A stretch of 10,692 nt of DNA from an uncultured Selenomonadaceae bacterium (GCA_905235425.1 CAJOKY010000135.1:1-10692); one strand, 5' to 3'. Shown: positions 1-6,860, counted from the stretch's first letter. Made by a program: numbers and translations. Notes: generated from the sequence alone by a model not told the origin.

Positions 1-111
1 TGCGCGGAGGATGCGGGGCTTGCAAGGGGTCTTAACACGGTTGACGGCAAAATTACGAACAAGGCAGTTGCAGAGGCGCTTAACCTTGAGTTTGTCGAGT
101 TTAGGGAGTAG
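1..111 (+). CDS. ald: Alanine dehydrogenase, C-terminal fragment
   Basis: Reading frame 1 is open from the window edge to a TAG at 109-111 and gives 36 residues. They contain AGLARGLNTVDGKIT followed by NKAVAEALNLEFVEF, which matches my recollection of the C-terminal tail of NAD-dependent alanine dehydrogenases (a 'L..G.N...G..T..AVA..L' pattern). The family enzyme interconverts L-alanine and pyruvate plus ammonia in the cytoplasm, using NAD. Only the tail is visible, so the catalytic and NAD-binding parts cannot be checked. The gene converges on glyA. Its stop codon is the first three bases of a TAGATTG heptamer array. A related NAD(P)-transhydrogenase alpha subunit is a less likely alternative. 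Confidence 0.68.
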   Translation, partial: CAEDAGLARGLNTVDGKITNKAVAEALNLEFVEFRE

Positions 112-185
112 ATTGTAGATTGTAGATTGTAGAGAGTAGGTTTTCTGTTTCCTACCTTCTACCCTCTACCTTCTACCCTCTACTA
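109..185. repeat. Two-armed heptamer array between convergent ald and glyA
   Basis: The left arm has three TAGATTG units (109-129) and then TAGAGAG TAGG. A spacer of about ten bases (TTTTCTGTTT) follows. The right arm runs CCTACC and then TTCTACC/CTCTACC units up to 185. On the minus strand the right arm reads as TAG-containing heptamers (GGTAGAA, GGTAGAG). The arms are imperfectly complementary, about 18 bp with roughly two mismatches per heptamer. Each arm begins at the stop codon of the gene that enters it: ald TAG at 109-111 on plus, glyA TAG at 183-185 on minus. A period of 7 puts TAG in all three frames. It may also act as a weak bidirectional terminator, but there is no clean stem with a T-run. 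Confidence 0.8.
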
Positions 186-1415
186 TTCATACAACGGATA
201 TTTTTTGCACAAGGCGGCGACACGTTCACGCGCCTTATTTTTTTTGTCTTCATCAGCGGGATTATCCAATACCAACGCGATAATATCGGCAACTTCAGCC
301 ATATCGTCTTCCTTAAATCCACGCGTGGTAAGAGCGGGACTGCCGAGACGAAGACCGCTTGTAACAAAGGGACTGCGCGGCTCAAACGGGATTGTATTTT
401 TATTCGCAGTGATATTAACTTCGTCCAAAACGTTTTGCGCTTCCTTGCCGGTGATATTTTTATTCGTCAAGTCAACCAGCATTAAATGATTATCCGTACC
501 GCCGGAAACAATTCTGAAACCGTCCGCCGTCAATTTGTCGGCAAGCACTTTAGCATTTTTGATAATCTGCGCGGCGTATTCTTTAAAAGCAGGTTGAAGG
601 GCTTCACCGAGTGCTACGGCTTTTGCGGCTATTACGTGCATTAAAGGTCCGCCTTGAATGCCTGGAAAGATAGCTTTATTAAACTGCTTGCCAAATTCAG
701 CGTCTTTGCAAAGAATCATACCGCCGCGAGGTCCACGTAAAGTTTTATGCGTCGTAGTAGTGACAACGTCGGCGTAGGGAATGGGATCGGGGTGTAAACC
801 TGCCGCTACAAGCCCTGCAATATGCGCCATGTCGACAAGGAGGTAAGCGCCGGCTTTTTTGCAGATATCGGCAAAGCGTTCAAAGTCAAGCGTGCGCGAA
901 TAGGCGGAGGCACCGGCTACAATTAATTTCGGCTTACACTCAAGCGCGGTTTTTTCCAATGCGTCGTAGTCAATTGTTTCAGTTTCGCGGCTTACGCCGT
1001 AGGGAACAATTTTAAAATATTTGCCGCTCATGTTTACGGGACTGCCATGCGTCAAGTGACCGCCGTCGGTTAAGTTCATGCCCATAACAGTATCGCCGGG
1101 CGTCAACAGTGCAAAGAATACCGCCATATTCGCCTGTGCTCCGGAATGCGGCTGAACATTGGCGTATTCGCAGTTGAAAAGTTTTTTCGCGCGATCTATC
1201 GCAAGTTGCTCTACAACGTCTACAAATTCACAGCCGCCGTAGTAACGCTTGCCGGGGTAACCTTCAGCGTACTTGTTAGTTAAAACGCTGCCTTGCGCCT
1301 CCATAACTTGGCGGCTTACAATATTTTCTGACGCAATAAGCTCTAACTTAGTGCGCTGGCGGTTAAGTTCATTTTCTATTGCCGCGAAAACAGCGTTGTC
1401 TCTTTCAAAAGTCAT
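183..1415 (-). CDS. glyA: Serine hydroxymethyltransferase
   Basis: This is a 410-residue cytoplasmic PLP enzyme that converts serine plus tetrahydrofolate to glycine plus 5,10-methylene-THF, the main entry of one-carbon units. It has the family length (E. coli GlyA is 417). Visible landmarks are LIASEN near residues 26-31, YAEGYPGKRYYGG at 49-61, VQPHSGAQANMAV at 87-99, the PLP-contacting DMAH at 195-198, and TTTTHKTLRGPRGG at 219-232 with the Schiff-base lysine K224. The ATG (1413-1415) is preceded by GGAGG at 1427-1423 with a 7-base gap, so the start is well supported. A sigma-70-type promoter lies about 40 bases upstream. The gene is single, divergent from trkA and convergent with ald. No glycine riboswitch is visible, since the leader is only about 35 nt. 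Its stop codon lies inside a heptamer array. Confidence 0.98.
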   Translation of the reverse strand: MTFERDNAVFAAIENELNRQRTKLELIASENIVSRQVMEAQGSVLTNKYAEGYPGKRYYGGCEFVDVVEQLAIDRAKKLFNCEYANVQPHSGAQANMAVFFALLTPGDTVMGMNLTDGGHLTHGSPVNMSGKYFKIVPYGVSRETETIDYDALEKTALECKPKLIVAGASAYSRTLDFERFADICKKAGAYLLVDMAHIAGLVAAGLHPDPIPYADVVTTTTHKTLRGPRGGMILCKDAEFGKQFNKAIFPGIQGGPLMHVIAAKAVALGEALQPAFKEYAAQIIKNAKVLADKLTADGFRIVSGGTDNHLMLVDLTNKNITGKEAQNVLDEVNITANKNTIPFEPRSPFVTSGLRLGSPALTTRGFKEDDMAEVADIIALVLDNPADEDKKNKARERVAALCKKYPLYE

Positions 1416-1457
1416 GTTATATCCTCCAAAATATTTTTTGACTTGAAGTCGGGCATT

Positions 1458-1486
1458 ATTCTATTTCACCGATTGATAAATTGCAA
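1458..1486 (-). promoter_or_regulatory. Predicted glyA promoter
   Basis: On the minus strand, TTGCAA (1486-1481) and TAGAAT (1463-1458) are separated by 17 bases. Each box has at least four consensus positions of the housekeeping sigma factor. The predicted transcript would start near 1451, leaving a short leader with GGAGG before the glyA ATG. Confidence 0.6.
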
Positions 1487-1509
1487 GTCTTTATCGGCAG
1501 ATGATAAAC

Positions 1510-1538
1510 TTGACTTTGAATTATTCAGCAAGTATACT
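1510..1538 (+). promoter_or_regulatory. Predicted trkA promoter
   Basis: TTGACT (1510-1515) and TATACT (1533-1538) are separated by exactly 17 bases, each box one base off the sigma-70/sigma-A consensus. This is the best promoter match in the window. Transcription would start near 1545, so nearly the whole heptamer array at 1543-1619 would be in the roughly 105-nt 5' leader of trkA. Confidence 0.75.
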
Positions 1539-1542
1539 TTTT

Positions 1543-1619
1543 TAGGGATTAGGGAACAGGGATCAGGGATCAGTTTTCCTAACACCTAACACCTAACACC
1601 TAACACCTATCACCTGATA
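1543..1619. repeat. Two-armed heptamer array in the trkA leader
   Basis: The left arm has four units (TAGGGAT, TAGGGAA, CAGGGAT, CAGGGAT; 1543-1570) plus CAG. After TTTT, the right arm has six units: four CCTAACA (1578-1605), then CCTATCA and CCTGATA (1606-1619). Read on the minus strand the right arm is TGTTAGG-like, so the TAGG core points outward from both arms, as in the ald/glyA array. The arms can pair only partly (AGG with CCT in each heptamer). The array lies between the predicted trkA promoter and its ribosome binding site. Confidence 0.85.
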
Positions 1620-1649
1620 TCCGGTAAATGGTAAAAAGGCGGTGAAAAT

Positions 1650-3011
1650 ATGCGTGTTGTAATTGTCGGCGCCGGTAAACTCGGCTACACCATTGCCGAA
1701 CTTTTAAGCAGTGAAGGCATTGAAGTTGTAGTGGTTGACAAGGACGAAAGTCAACTTACCGCCGTTAAAGAAACGCTTGACGTTATGACGATTAATAAAA
1801 GCGGCACCAATCCTACTACGCTTGAGGATCCCGATATTAACCGCGCAGAAGTTTTTATCGCCGTAACCTCAACCGACGAAGTGAATATGGTTGCCTGCAT
1901 ACTTGCTAAAAAGCACGGCATCAACCACACTATCGCACGCATACGCGACATTCAATTTTTGGGCGAGGCGCGCGAATACGTCAAAAAAAATTTTGATATT
2001 GATTTACTGCTTAATCCCGAACTTATCGCCGCCAATGAAATTTACCGCATTTTAATGACTCCTGCCGCGTTGAACGTTGACGATTTTGCAGACGGTAAAA
2101 TCAGATTATTTGAAGCGAAAGTCACCGGTCACAGCAAGGTTGCCAATATTCCGCTGAAAAATTTAAAATTACCCGAAGGCGTATTGGCAGGTTTGATTCA
2201 CAGGGATCACCGTATGATAATCCCGCACGGCGACGATTCATTACAAGTTCATGATAACGCCTACTTTATCGGTTTCCCCAACGCTATCCAAAAATTCAGT
2301 TCAAATTTTGTTCAGCAAGATTCGCGCAGATTGGAAAAAGTTTTGATAATCGGAGCCGGCAGAATTGCGCGGGCATTGGTGTTACAGCTTATGGACGCCG
2401 GTGTTTCTGTTAAAGTCATTGAAAAAGATTATGAACGCTGTGAACAAATGGCGGCGATTTTAAAAGGTGACAGCATTGCTATTTACGGCGACGGTACAAA
2501 TGTTGACTTGTTGGCGGAGGAAGGTATTGCCTCTGCCGACGTTATTGTTTGTCTTACGGAAGATGACAGACTAAATTTGATGATGGCGCTTTTAGCCAAG
2601 CATATGGGCGCCAAAAAGACCGTTGTCCGCGTTTATCGCACTGAATATGTTGATCTTATTGAAAAAGTCGGCGTTGACGTGGTAATATCTGCGCGTCTTT
2701 TATCTGCAAGTGAAGTATTGGCATTTGTACGGCGCGGCGGCGTAACTCGTGTATCAATTCTGGAAGGCGCTAAGGCTGAGGCTGTTGAAGTCATTGTTCA
2801 AAAAGGTACAAAGGCAGAAGGCAAAAAGTTAATGGACGTGAGATTACCTAAATCCTGTCTTGTCTGCGCGTATGTGCGAAAAGGTAAAGCCGCCATTCCA
2901 AATGGTCATACAATCCTTTTGGACGGTGACAGAATCATTTTGTTTTGTCTTCGCGGCAGTGTTCAGGAAGTTGTAGGCTGGTTTACCAACGAACAAAGAT
3001 TTATAGTTTGA
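1650..3011 (+). CDS. trkA: Potassium uptake regulatory subunit TrkA (duplicated RCK)
   Basis: This is a 453-residue cytoplasmic protein that gates TrkH/KtrB-type K+ channels by binding nucleotides. It has the full four-domain TrkA layout. RCK_N 1 (about 1-120) has GAGKLG at 7-12 and acidic D30 for NAD(H) ribose. RCK_C 1 covers about 137-215. RCK_N 2 (about 230-350) has GAGRIA at 235-240, where the last glycine is alanine, and E258. RCK_C 2 covers about 368-453. GTNPTTLED (52-60) and TDEVNM (75-80) are family-typical. The ATG is preceded by AAGGCGG at 1636-1642 with a 7-base gap. No trkH/ktrB partner is visible; the next gene, 57 bp away on the same strand, encodes a YbbR protein. In several Firmicutes RCK_C domains bind c-di-AMP; whether this one does cannot be read here. 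Confidence 0.95.
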   Translation: MRVVIVGAGKLGYTIAELLSSEGIEVVVVDKDESQLTAVKETLDVMTINKSGTNPTTLEDPDINRAEVFIAVTSTDEVNMVACILAKKHGINHTIARIRDIQFLGEAREYVKKNFDIDLLLNPELIAANEIYRILMTPAALNVDDFADGKIRLFEAKVTGHSKVANIPLKNLKLPEGVLAGLIHRDHRMIIPHGDDSLQVHDNAYFIGFPNAIQKFSSNFVQQDSRRLEKVLIIGAGRIARALVLQLMDAGVSVKVIEKDYERCEQMAAILKGDSIAIYGDGTNVDLLAEEGIASADVIVCLTEDDRLNLMMALLAKHMGAKKTVVRVYRTEYVDLIEKVGVDVVISARLLSASEVLAFVRRGGVTRVSILEGAKAEAVEVIVQKGTKAEGKKLMDVRLPKSCLVCAYVRKGKAAIPNGHTILLDGDRIILFCLRGSVQEVVGWFTNEQRFIV

Positions 3012-3013
3012 AT

Positions 3014-3041
3014 TAGTAAGTAGTGAATAGTGAATAGTAAG
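3014..3041 (+). repeat. One-armed TAG heptamer array after trkA
   Basis: Four tandem heptamers, TAGTAAG, TAGTGAA, TAGTGAA and TAGTAAG, start two bases after the trkA TGA (3009-3011). They fill most of the gap to the YbbR gene. There is no complementary right arm, unlike the arrays at 109-185, 1543-1619 and 9680-9763. Confidence 0.85.
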
Positions 3042-3068
3042 TTATGTGCTGTCTTTTGAAAGGGGATT

Positions 3069-4016
3069 GTGCCAAAGATAATGATTGAGCAAGTAAAGGT
3101 CGCTTTGAGTAGAAATAAGCTAAAAAAAATAGTTGCGTTGATTCTGTCAATGGCGCTTTGGGTCTACGTAATGGGCTCACAAAATCCCGTAATTGAAGAC
3201 AGCTACCATGTAAAAGTTCGCATAAGAAACGCACCTTCAGAGTATAAAGCATTTTATGAAGAGCAGGACGCTAAAGTAAAACTTAGCGCGCCGCGTTCGT
3301 ACTTTATCGACTACAATGAAAGTGACATTCACGCGTACATTGATATTTCTGATTACGGCGAAGGAGAATACGATTTGCCTATCGAGGCGTCATATCCAAA
3401 AGGTTTTGAGTTAAATGAAATTTCGCCTAAAACTGTTCATGTAAAAATTGAGCCGATAATTGAAAGTGTAATGGAATTACAACTTATAGTAAACGGTTCA
3501 TCTAAACCCAATACCGTTATAAAAACTATAGACTCGTTGAAAGATGTCACGGTTGTGGGGCCTAAAAATATGGTAGAGACTGTCCGAAAAGTTGTAGGCT
3601 ACGTTGTAATTGTCGGTGAAGGTAACGATTTTGAAATGGACGTGCCTTTAAGTGCGCTTGATGAAAATGGACGCGAAGTTCCTATGGTACGCGTTATACC
3701 AAATACAATAAAAGCTTTTATTGACATTGAAGAAGGCGCAAAAAAAACCGTGCCGATTGTTGCCAATATTACTGCACCTAACGGCAAAGAAATTTCTAAA
3801 ATTACACTACGTCCTGAAAATGTCGAAATTGAAGGGTTGAAAGAAATTGTAGATTCTATTAGCTCTGTAAAGACACTTGCAATTACACCGCCTGCAGATA
3901 AAACGCTTTATAAAAGTAATTTGACTCTTGAAGTTCCTGAACATATTAAAACTTCTGTAAGTGAAGTTAATGTTACCGTTGAGCTTAAGAATATTCAAAA
4001 TCAAAGTCAATCTTAA
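3069..4016 (+). CDS. YbbR-domain membrane-anchored protein (CdaR-like)
   Basis: This is a 315-residue protein with a short cytoplasmic N-terminus, one membrane segment (about 19-36, LKKIVALILSMALWVYVMGS) and an extracytoplasmic region that reads as three YbbR modules: about 40-128, 129-222 and 223-308. Module hallmarks are VKVRIRN, SPKTVHVKIEP, GPKNMVETVRKV (164-175) and EVNVTVELK. In B. subtilis CdaR (YbbR) regulates the diadenylate cyclase CdaA and usually sits between cdaA and glmM; here neither is adjacent and trkA is the neighbour. CdaR usually has about four modules, so this is short. The start shown is GTG after GAAAGGGG (3058-3065), only three bases away; ATG at 3081 would give the same protein minus four residues, with a 15-base gap. 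Neither spacing is ideal. Confidence 0.85.
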   Translation: MPKIMIEQVKVALSRNKLKKIVALILSMALWVYVMGSQNPVIEDSYHVKVRIRNAPSEYKAFYEEQDAKVKLSAPRSYFIDYNESDIHAYIDISDYGEGEYDLPIEASYPKGFELNEISPKTVHVKIEPIIESVMELQLIVNGSSKPNTVIKTIDSLKDVTVVGPKNMVETVRKVVGYVVIVGEGNDFEMDVPLSALDENGREVPMVRVIPNTIKAFIDIEEGAKKTVPIVANITAPNGKEISKITLRPENVEIEGLKEIVDSISSVKTLAITPPADKTLYKSNLTLEVPEHIKTSVSEVNVTVELKNIQNQSQS

Positions 4017-4045
4017 ACTTCAAGATAAAATGAAAATTAAATCTA

Positions 4046-4108
4046 CTTTCTTTTGGCGTATTAATTTACTTTTTCTTTAGCGTAAAGAAAAAGTAACAAA
4101 AAGAAAAC
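4046..4108. repeat. Extended A/T-rich palindrome
   Basis: A perfect 13-bp stem (4066-4078 with 4084-4096) surrounds the loop AGCGT. Outer arms CTTTCTTTTG (4046-4055) and CAAAAAGAAAAC (4097-4108) extend it imperfectly, with an extra ten-base bulge on the left. No T-run follows on plus, so it is not a standard intrinsic terminator. Palindromes of the type CTTTTTCTTT...AAAGAAAAAG recur between genes in many bacterial genomes in my recollection, so this may be one copy of a dispersed extragenic palindrome. It lies downstream of both the YbbR gene and the convergent DAK2 gene. Confidence 0.7.
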
Positions 4109-4110
4109 AT

Positions 4111-4220
4111 GGCGCGGCTGAAGTTCGCTTACGTGGTAATGATTCCGGCTTTACGAACGCACAAGGTTACGATAATTCCGGCGTTTACGCACGCAGCTCA
4201 AGGACAGCCGCGCCTTTTTT
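4111..4220. terminator. GC-rich inverted repeat with T-run, terminator-like
   Basis: GGCGCGGCTG (4111-4120) is exactly complementary to CAGCCGCGCC (4205-4214), followed on plus by six T (4215-4220). On minus the stem is followed by ATGTTTTCTTTTT. It lies between the convergent YbbR and DAK2 genes, so it could end both transcripts. The enclosed 84 bases are long for a simple terminator and hold two related copies of ATTCCGGC-TTTACG-ACGCA (from about 4140 and 4172). The inner part could be structured RNA or a repeat core. A 38-codon ORF (4109-4225) also fits here, but it has no ribosome binding site. Confidence 0.5.
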
Positions 4221-4276
4221 ATTAAGAAGTTTTTATTAAGAAGTTTTTATTAAGAAGTTTTTATTAAGAAGTTTTT
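4221..4276. repeat. Four tandem copies of a 14-mer
   Basis: The unit ATTAAGAAGTTTTT occurs four times without mismatch (4221-4234, 4235-4248, 4249-4262, 4263-4276), with one extra T after the last. It contains TAA and is twice the 7-base period seen in the other spacers. It starts right after the T-run of the inverted repeat and ends ten bases before the stop codon of the DAK2 gene. Tandem identity implies recent slippage or expansion. Confidence 0.95.
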
Positions 4277-4285
4277 TACTAAAGA

Positions 4286-5521
4286 TTAATTACGCATATT
4301 TTTTGCATTTTCAGCGGCAGAAAAACCCGATGAAAACTTTTTTAACGCTGCTATGGCATCTTCAAATGATTCAGTCAAAACCAATTCGACGCGGTTACCC
4401 AAAAGTCTTTTCGCCTGTTGAAAGACCAATTTGTAATCGGCGCTTGAAGATACCAAGACGTAACTTGACGCCAAATCGGAATGTGCCGCGCCGACAATTT
4501 CTGATACTGAAGGCGAAGAATCAGCACTGCCCGACACTAAAATTGACGCACCGGCATTTTGTAACTTCTGCGCCTCATCAGAATTTTTTGCTACTGCAAG
4601 CGCCGCAACCGTCATCAATGCATCATGCGCAGGCAGGACGTGACTTTCACTCATATTTGTAATTTTCACGTCGCGTAAAGGTCCCCAGCCCAACGCCTGA
4701 TCAAGCGCCTTTCCCACGTGATCTGTATGCAGGTGAATATCAATCATGCCGCCTGCTCTTTCTACGATTGAAAAACTGCTTAAATCGCGCATCTGCTGTT
4801 CCAATTCCGAAACATTAGCCTTTGAATTTTTCACGCGAAGACGTATGCAGTAGGGACGCACTCTGTCATTTCGCGGATCCGGCATATTTTTATGAGTACC
4901 TAAACCGAGTGACAAACTGACTGCAGGCGATACAAAATTACCGTCAAGCCCTTTCAAACAACCTTTCAAAAAGCTGAACATTATATGAGCGCCCGCGTCA
5001 TTATGTCCCGACTGTTCTACGGCGTCTTCTCCCGTCTTTATCGCCTTTTCTAAAATTTCGGCAATGGGCATACCGTCACGAACTGCGCGATAAGCGCCCT
5101 TAGCCACCGCCTTTGCAACGTATATGAAGGGAGTTTCCGGCTTTTCCGGCATTACTCTCTGTGCGTACAAAATACCGTATTGAAACGCCTTGCCAAATTC
5201 CGAGCCGGTAGCGTCGTACTTGCCGATTAATCCCGTCGCAATGCCGCGAAACATTTGCGCCAAAACTACGCCGGCATTTCCACGAGCACCGAATACAGCC
5301 GCCGTTGCAACACGTCTGCTTAAACCGCCTATACTGTCATCTTTTGCATCAGTCAGCGGCATGACAGCCGCACCTATCGTCCTCAAAATATGCGTACCCG
5401 GCAACGTTCCCGCGCCTTCTTGCGCATTTATCGTCGCATATTCCAATAAAAATTCACTGTACGCGCCGGATACCATTCTTTTAAAATCTCCGCCGGTAAT
5501 AACTTCTCTGCTGCCACCCAT
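4286..5521 (-). CDS. DAK2/FakA-like protein lacking the catalytic aspartate motif
   Basis: This 411-residue protein, numbered from the chosen ATG (5519-5521), resembles FakA/YloV end to end. The DAK2-like domain (about 5-200) has TGGDFKRMV, GARGNAGVVLAQMFRG (78-93) and NDAGAH (174-179). The middle domain (about 215-295) has YCIRLRV and IDIHLHTDHVGKAL (260-273). The C-terminal DegV-like part (about 300-398) is compact. FakA phosphorylates fatty acids bound to FakB, using Mg-ATP held by a PDGDTG motif. Here the equivalent stretch after the conserved NA is QEGAGTLPG (34-42), so the aspartates are missing. The GGQTMNPS-like motif is also replaced by SGSADSSPS (330-338). Length is about 411 versus roughly 550 for FakA. 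A GTG at 5530 would add three residues, but it lies inside the ribosome binding site. Last gene of the minus-strand run. Activity as a kinase looks unlikely; the role is unknown. Confidence 0.8.
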   Translation of the reverse strand: MGGSREVITGGDFKRMVSGAYSEFLLEYATINAQEGAGTLPGTHILRTIGAAVMPLTDAKDDSIGGLSRRVATAAVFGARGNAGVVLAQMFRGIATGLIGKYDATGSEFGKAFQYGILYAQRVMPEKPETPFIYVAKAVAKGAYRAVRDGMPIAEILEKAIKTGEDAVEQSGHNDAGAHIMFSFLKGCLKGLDGNFVSPAVSLSLGLGTHKNMPDPRNDRVRPYCIRLRVKNSKANVSELEQQMRDLSSFSIVERAGGMIDIHLHTDHVGKALDQALGWGPLRDVKITNMSESHVLPAHDALMTVAALAVAKNSDEAQKLQNAGASILVSGSADSSPSVSEIVGAAHSDLASSYVLVSSSADYKLVFQQAKRLLGNRVELVLTESFEDAIAALKKFSSGFSAAENAKNMRN

Positions 5522-5526
5522 AAACT

Positions 5527-5537
5527 TCACCGCCTTT
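5527..5537 (-). promoter_or_regulatory. Ribosome binding site that sets the DAK2 start
   Basis: On the minus strand AAAGGCGGTGA lies eight bases (counted from the last G of AGGCGG) before ATG at 5521. It is almost the same as the trkA signal AAAGGCGGTGA before ATG 1650. A GTG in the same frame at 5530-5528 overlaps this site, so it is probably not the start. Confidence 0.65.
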
Positions 5538-5614
5538 AATGCAAAACTGAATCCTAAATGTTATCGACAAAATTTTTTCACGTTTAAATTTCTATGCGAC
5601 GTTTAATCTAATTT

Positions 5615-6854
5615 TCATAAAGCCTTAAGCAAATTATGTGTATCCAAAGGTACGCCGTGCGCGTCAGATAAAAACTGTACCGCATTTACAAAGTCTCTGC
5701 CTTCTACAAAACCGTTTTTCATCAAATCTGCGCGTAAAGAATAGTAGTCGTTGCTGATTAATATGAAGTAAACTTTCTTGCCTGCCGATGCCTTCATTGA
5801 CTCTTTCAAAACGTTTAACGATTCTTGATTAACTGCCGGAATTATTTCTTCGCCTTCCTGCACAGAGAAAACTTTTATTATAAAGTCAACATTAGGCGCA
5901 GCTGTAAAAAATGCGCGGCTTTTTCCGGACATAAGCGCCGAAATTTGAATAGCTAAATTTTTCTGAGACACATTGAATTTAACAAATTCTTCGTAAAAGT
6001 GCGCGATAATATCTGCATTAAACCAAGTAGTTTTTTCAAAATAGCTGAACCACAGCCGATTAAATTTGTCGTTCATGTTCAAATTCAAAGATGCTCCGAG
6101 TCCGAGATAATGACATATGCTGTAGATAATTTTAGAATCAGTATTTCCTCTTTCGGACCTCACAAAAAGATTAAATTTTTTCGGCAACTTCACCATATCT
6201 TTTGAAAAACAATAGTTCAAAATTTCTTGATCCATATAATCACCATATTGCGGATTTTCAGCTATAAATTTTATTCCCGCTTGAAGCGTCTCATAATTGC
6301 CGCGCAGTTTTTCAAGGTTTATGACAATGACGCCTGAATTAAAATAATTTGTAGGATTTACAAAACCGTCTTTGCAGAGTGGAAAATTTATTGTGAAATT
6401 TCCGGTTTCATCTTCGGGACGAGCGGCTAAAACTTTATCTTCCAGCGGAATTTTCCAAAGTTCGCTTATATCTAAATTTACTATCGTGTCTGGAATCAAG
6501 ATAAATTATTTTGTTCACATTTTCGGGGAGTATTTTAGTCATCAACAACCTGAACATACAACCTACTGAAAAACGTTTAAAATGCTTGTGTTTAGCGAAA
6601 AGAATTTGGAATTGTTGAATTTCATTCGCGCAGATTTTTTCGACGTTGTAAAATTTTATCAGCTGGTTGTATTGACCGGCAATGTATGAAAATTTGTCGC
6701 GGTTGTCGTCTGTCAAAGTATTATCGTGCAGAAGGTGTACGGTAACCGAACGGGGGGGGGTATTGACGTTTTCAAACATTGACAGAATGGACGTGCCGGT
6801 AAATTTTGAATAGCGCCCGTTGCCGTCGTAAAGCCCATAGCAAACGTGAATCAA
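5615..6854 (-). pseudogene. GT8 glycosyltransferase split by a one-base frameshift
   Basis: Two overlapping frames together make one GT8 transferase of about 412 residues. The first part runs from a TTG start at 6854 through FTGTSILSMFEN, HLLHDNTL and MFRLLMTKILPENVNKIIYLD. The second continues with DTIVNLDISELW, NYFNSGVIVINLEKLR, MDQEILNYCF and CHYLGLG. An extra A on the coding strand (T at 6491 on plus) between TCC and GAC breaks the frame exactly in the DSD metal-binding (DxD) motif; removing it restores YLDSDTIVNLD. As written, the first frame ends at 6435 after unrelated residues. The last hundred or so residues (KKVYFILISNDYYSLRADL) form an extra alpha/beta-like region. GT8 enzymes move sugar from nucleotide-sugars, often onto LPS or surface glycans. 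It lies 27 bases after the ftsA-like stop, so probably in the same operon. A sequencing error cannot be excluded. Confidence 0.85.
6752..6760 (-). repeat. Homopolymer C9 tract inside the glycosyltransferase
   Basis: Nine consecutive G on plus (C on the coding strand) encode the end of a Thr codon, two Pro codons and the first base of an Arg codon (TPPR), about 30 codons from the start. At nine, the tract keeps the upstream and downstream GT8 sequence in one frame. It is by far the longest G/C homopolymer in the window. Runs of this kind in surface glycosyltransferase genes are typical of phase-variable loci. Confidence 0.9.
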
Positions 6855-6860
6855 ATTAAT

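Noticed and set aside
1416..1457. Glycine riboswitch upstream of glyA
   Set aside because: The predicted leader is only about 35 nt, too short for the glycine aptamer, and no aptamer core is visible.
1543..1619. CRISPR-like array
   Set aside because: Units are 7 bases without unique spacers; a short tandem repeat, not a CRISPR.
3013..3252. Minus-strand 79-codon ORF over the start of the YbbR gene
   Set aside because: It is antisense to a clear YbbR membrane segment and to the heptamer array; no recognisable motif.
4109..4225. Possible 38-residue small protein (MARLKFAYVVMIPALRTHKV...)
   Set aside because: No ribosome binding site; the ORF covers both arms of an inverted repeat and ends in the 14-mer array, so a repeat or RNA role explains the sequence better.
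5522..5614. Independent promoter for the DAK2 gene
   Set aside because: The best pair on minus (TTAAAC, 18 bases, TAACAT) is a weak match; read-through from the ftsA-like and GT8 genes is as likely.
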